Assembly: GCA_948144175.1 (NCBI GenBank)
Contig: CANXME010000244.1
Location: 1,240,001-1,304,000, forward strand
Direction of reading: 5' to 3'
DNA: 64,000 nt
DNA from: Closterium sp. NIES-65
Lineage: Eukaryota > Streptophyta > Zygnematophyceae > Desmidiales > Closteriaceae
The position numbers were made by a program, and so were the translations under genes. Positions within the stretch are counted from its first letter, which is position 1. Every line of letters starts with the position of its first letter. Positions 61,752 to 64,000 of the stretch are shown here, in pieces. The notes below the pieces were generated by a model. It was not told where the DNA came from, made no database searches, and saw nothing but the letters and a program-made list of their open reading frames with translations.

Positions 61752-63437
61752 TCAGTTTAGAGCCATCCCAGCCAGCTTGCAACACTTCCAATGCTGCTGC
61801 TCCACCAGCCTCTTAGTCATCATGTCAGCCGGCTGCCCCGTGGTCTTCATGTAGCGCAACTCAACTTCACCCGCGGTTACCATGCTCCTCGTCCAATGCC
61901 ACTTCACCCTCATGTGCTTCGTGAGTCCATGCAACACAGGGTTCTTAGCAAGAGCAATGGCACCCTGGCTGTCACAGTAGAGTGGGGTAGGTCCTTGCTG
62001 CTCCTCCCCCAATTCAGCCAACAAACGCCGCTGCCACACAATCTCCCGTACGGCACGGAAGAGTGCCATGTACTCGGACTCCACCGAGCTCAAAGCTTGG
62101 TCAACCTGCTTCTTGCTCTCCCAAGCAGTTGGGCCTCCACCAACACAGCATATGAAGCCTCCCACACTTGTCATGTCCTCTGGTTTCGATGCATATGACG
62201 CATCCGAGTAGGCGGTGAGGAACAAACGCCCGGGTTCAACACCATCCGCGCCCTTTTGGCGCCTTTGTGCCGCCGCCGAGTATTGCAGCCCAACGGTCGA
62301 TGTTTGGCCAAGATACTTGGCCACCCTCATTCCAGCTGCTACTTGCTCCTCATTAGGGCATTGCACAACCCTAGCCAGCTGCCCGGTAGCAAACGCGACG
62401 TCCGGTCGGGTGTTTACCGCCGCATACATGAGGCTACCCACCAACGAGTGAAAACGGCGCCTCTCCTCTTCACAAACGCTCTCCTCCTCTGGTCCCTTCA
62501 CACACTTGAACCCAGAGGGAAAGGGAGTAGCCACATGACCTTCACTCTGGCCAAAGTTGGCAGCCAACGCCTCCAGGTACTTCCGTTGGTGCACTCGCAT
62601 GCTCCGCTTCTCCACGTCTCGTTCGATGTGGAGCCCAAGGTAGAAGTTCACGTCACCAAGGGACTTGCACTTGAACTTGTCATGCAGCTTCAGCATCACC
62701 TCCTTCACAAGGTCAGAGGAGGGTGAGAATATAAGAATGTCATCCACATAAACCACCATGAAGCTCCTCTGCTCCCCCTCGCCAAGCATGAACAAGGAGT
62801 GATCGGCCGTTGAGGGAGTGAAGCCGATCCCCTCCAACACTTCGCGCAGCTTCATGTACCATTGCCTAGGGGCCTGCTTCAGCCCATAGAGGGCCTTCTT
62901 CAGCTTCCACACTCTGCCACTACCATCATCAAACCCCTCTAGCTGCGCCATAAAAATCTCCTCCTCAAGGATGCCATTAAGGAATGCCGTTACGATGTCC
63001 ATTTGTTTTACTACCCATCCTTTGATGGCGGCTCCCGCGAATAGGGTTCGCAGCGTCGTTGGCTTCACCACAGGGGCAAACAGCTCCTTGAAGTCCACCT
63101 TCTCCTTCTGCTGGTACCCCTTGGCTACAAGCCTAGACTTGTAGCGCTCGATCTTGTCGTCGGCATCCGACTTGATTTTGAAGAGCCACTTGGACGTTAT
63201 CGCCGTACGCCCCTCCGGTAGCTCCACCAATTCAAACGTGTCATTCTCCTTGATGCTCTTCAGCTCACTCTCCATGGCCTTCTTCCACTCCTCAGCATCA
63301 CTACTCTCCAAAGCCTCCTTGAGAGTTGCTGGTTCTCCCGGCATCTCCACCGGAGAGAAGAACGCGAAGGCACACTCCTCGTAGTCACTCTCCTCGTCGT
63401 CTCCGACCATCATTGCCGCTCCGGCCAGGGCTGTCTT
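61752..63437 (-). CDS. Element O reverse transcriptase and RNase H, intact
   Basis: Open frame of more than 550 codons. RT: ATLKEALESSDAEEWKKAME, WLFKIKSDADDKIERYKSRL, VKQMDIVTAFLNGILEEEIF, KKALYGLKQAPRQWYMKL, catalytic VYVDDILIFS, LGLHIERDVE. RNase H: AYSDASYASKPEDMTSVGGF, SSVESEYMAL, LYCDSQGAIALAKNPV, GQPADMMTKRLV. All catalytic residues are present. The first ATG is at 63,413, but the frame is open back to the TAG at 63,438-63,440 and continues beyond it as integrase C-terminus, so this is the pol C-terminal half, not a separate gene. Confidence 0.93.
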   Translation of the reverse strand, partial: KTALAGAAMMVGDDEESDYEECAFAFFSPVEMPGEPATLKEALESSDAEEWKKAMESELKSIKENDTFELVELPEGRTAITSKWLFKIKSDADDKIERYKSRLVAKGYQQKEKVDFKELFAPVVKPTTLRTLFAGAAIKGWVVKQMDIVTAFLNGILEEEIFMAQLEGFDDGSGRVWKLKKALYGLKQAPRQWYMKLREVLEGIGFTPSTADHSLFMLGEGEQRSFMVVYVDDILIFSPSSDLVKEVMLKLHDKFKCKSLGDVNFYLGLHIERDVEKRSMRVHQRKYLEALAANFGQSEGHVATPFPSGFKCVKGPEEESVCEEERRRFHSLVGSLMYAAVNTRPDVAFATGQLARVVQCPNEEQVAAGMRVAKYLGQTSTVGLQYSAAAQRRQKGADGVEPGRLFLTAYSDASYASKPEDMTSVGGFICCVGGGPTAWESKKQVDQALSSVESEYMALFRAVREIVWQRRLLAELGEEQQGPTPLYCDSQGAIALAKNPVLHGLTKHMRVKWHWTRSMVTAGEVELRYMKTTGQPADMMTKRLVEQQHWKCCKLAGMALN

Positions 63438-63440
63438 GCC

Positions 63441-64000
63441 CTACTTCCCCAGCGCATCATAGGTCAGCCTATTAAGGGGTTGAACTCTCCTCTTGCCCCT
63501 TCCTTCCTCCTCAGCTACAGGGACTTGAAGGCCTTGGCGTTGCTGCGGTGTGGCTCGAATCCGTGGAGCACTCGTAGTACGGGAAGGGAGTGACGGTGCA
63601 CGCTCGCTCACTTGCTGCACCTCCTCCTCTTCTTCCTCTGCATCATTGGCCTCCTCTCCCCCATTCACAAGGGAGGATTGCCTTGTGGTTGTGCTGCCGC
63701 TGCTCAGCTCCAAAGGCAGCTCCACATGCTCCAAGCCGGAACTCTTCACCTCCCCAAACCGCACGCCTATCTTCGCCTCATTCTCCGCCTTCCAATCTTT
63801 GTACATGAAGTTCTCCATGAACTTGCAGTCCCTGCTCACCAAGAACTTCTTGGTGAATGGGTCCCAAAGAAGCCATTCCTTGCTGTTTTGAGCCATGCCC
63901 AAGTGCACGGCCCACACCGCCTTGGCACCAAGCTTGTTGTGCCGAAGATGCTTAGGCACGAGCGCCATGCACATGCACCCGAACACCCGAAGCATATCCA
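63441..64000 (-). CDS. Element O integrase C-terminal region (partial at window end)
   Basis: Open from the window edge: MLRVFGCMCMALVPKHLRHN, KAVWAVHLGMAQNSKEWLLW, the usual segment after the copia integrase core, then an acidic linker (EEANDAEEEEEEV) and NRLTYDALGK before TAG. In frame with RT across that stop. The integrase catalytic core lies outside the window. Confidence 0.88.
   Translation of the reverse strand, partial: DMLRVFGCMCMALVPKHLRHNKLGAKAVWAVHLGMAQNSKEWLLWDPFTKKFLVSRDCKFMENFMYKDWKAENEAKIGVRFGEVKSSGLEHVELPLELSSGSTTTRQSSLVNGGEEANDAEEEEEEVQQVSERAPSLPSRTTSAPRIRATPQQRQGLQVPVAEEEGRGKRRVQPLNRLTYDALGK

Overview
The window is eukaryotic nuclear DNA from the green/plant lineage. It is GC-rich, has single-exon genes of a small secreted-protein family, and consists mostly of LTR retrotransposons whose primer-binding sites (tggtatcagagc type) fit plant-style initiator-Met tRNA priming. 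The GC-rich gag leaders and glycine-rich gag proteins look to me like those of a streptophyte green alga such as Closterium. That attribution is an impression from memory, not something the sequence proves.

Layout. Positions 1-41,467 are one disrupted gene plus a Russian doll of retroelements, each layer confirmed by LTRs and a 5-bp target-site duplication (TSD). A small secreted-peptide pseudogene (1-120 and 41,252-41,467, minus strand) is split by old copia element A (about 123-41,251). A carries a solo LTR (4,145-4,278) and is split by Ty3/gypsy chromovirus G (5,682-40,800). G is split twice, by copia D (7,880-29,954) and copia E (30,341-37,303). D is split inside its own 5' LTR by copia B (7,903-22,520). 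B is split inside gag by copia C on the opposite strand (9,451-16,803). LTR divergence falls with depth: A roughly 10%, G about 3%, D and E about 4%, B 1 of 132, C 0 of 129.

Positions 41,468-47,900 are the most gene-like part. Two intact small secreted-peptide genes (44,760-45,212 minus; 46,976-47,407 plus) lie head-to-head as an inverted duplication that includes their upstream regions. They are paralogues of the split pseudogene. Each encodes a signal peptide, an acidic spacer with a run of Glu, and a Lys/Gly/Ala-rich amphipathic C-terminus, an architecture resembling antimicrobial peptide precursors. A roughly 40-bp upstream motif recurs six times on both strands. A foldback MITE (42,047-42,233) and a 131-bp tandem repeat (43,342-43,790) lie nearby.

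Positions 47,890-64,000 are again repeat-dominated: an inverted-repeat-bounded unit with three telomere-like hairpins, split by young copia H (48,054-55,649, minus), itself hit by a very young non-autonomous LTR element I (48,679-50,188); copia fragment K (56,040-57,060+); 5'-truncated copia L (57,932-59,537); a graveyard of LTR fragments (59,540-60,600); and copia O (about 61,440 to beyond the window end, minus), whose reverse transcriptase/RNase H is fully open.

The A/B/C/D/E/L copia family shares an unusual zinc-knuckle spacing in gag, a PQ(Q/E)LREW peptide present in both gag and pol, a structured 3' untranslated block, and leaders built from element-specific minisatellites.
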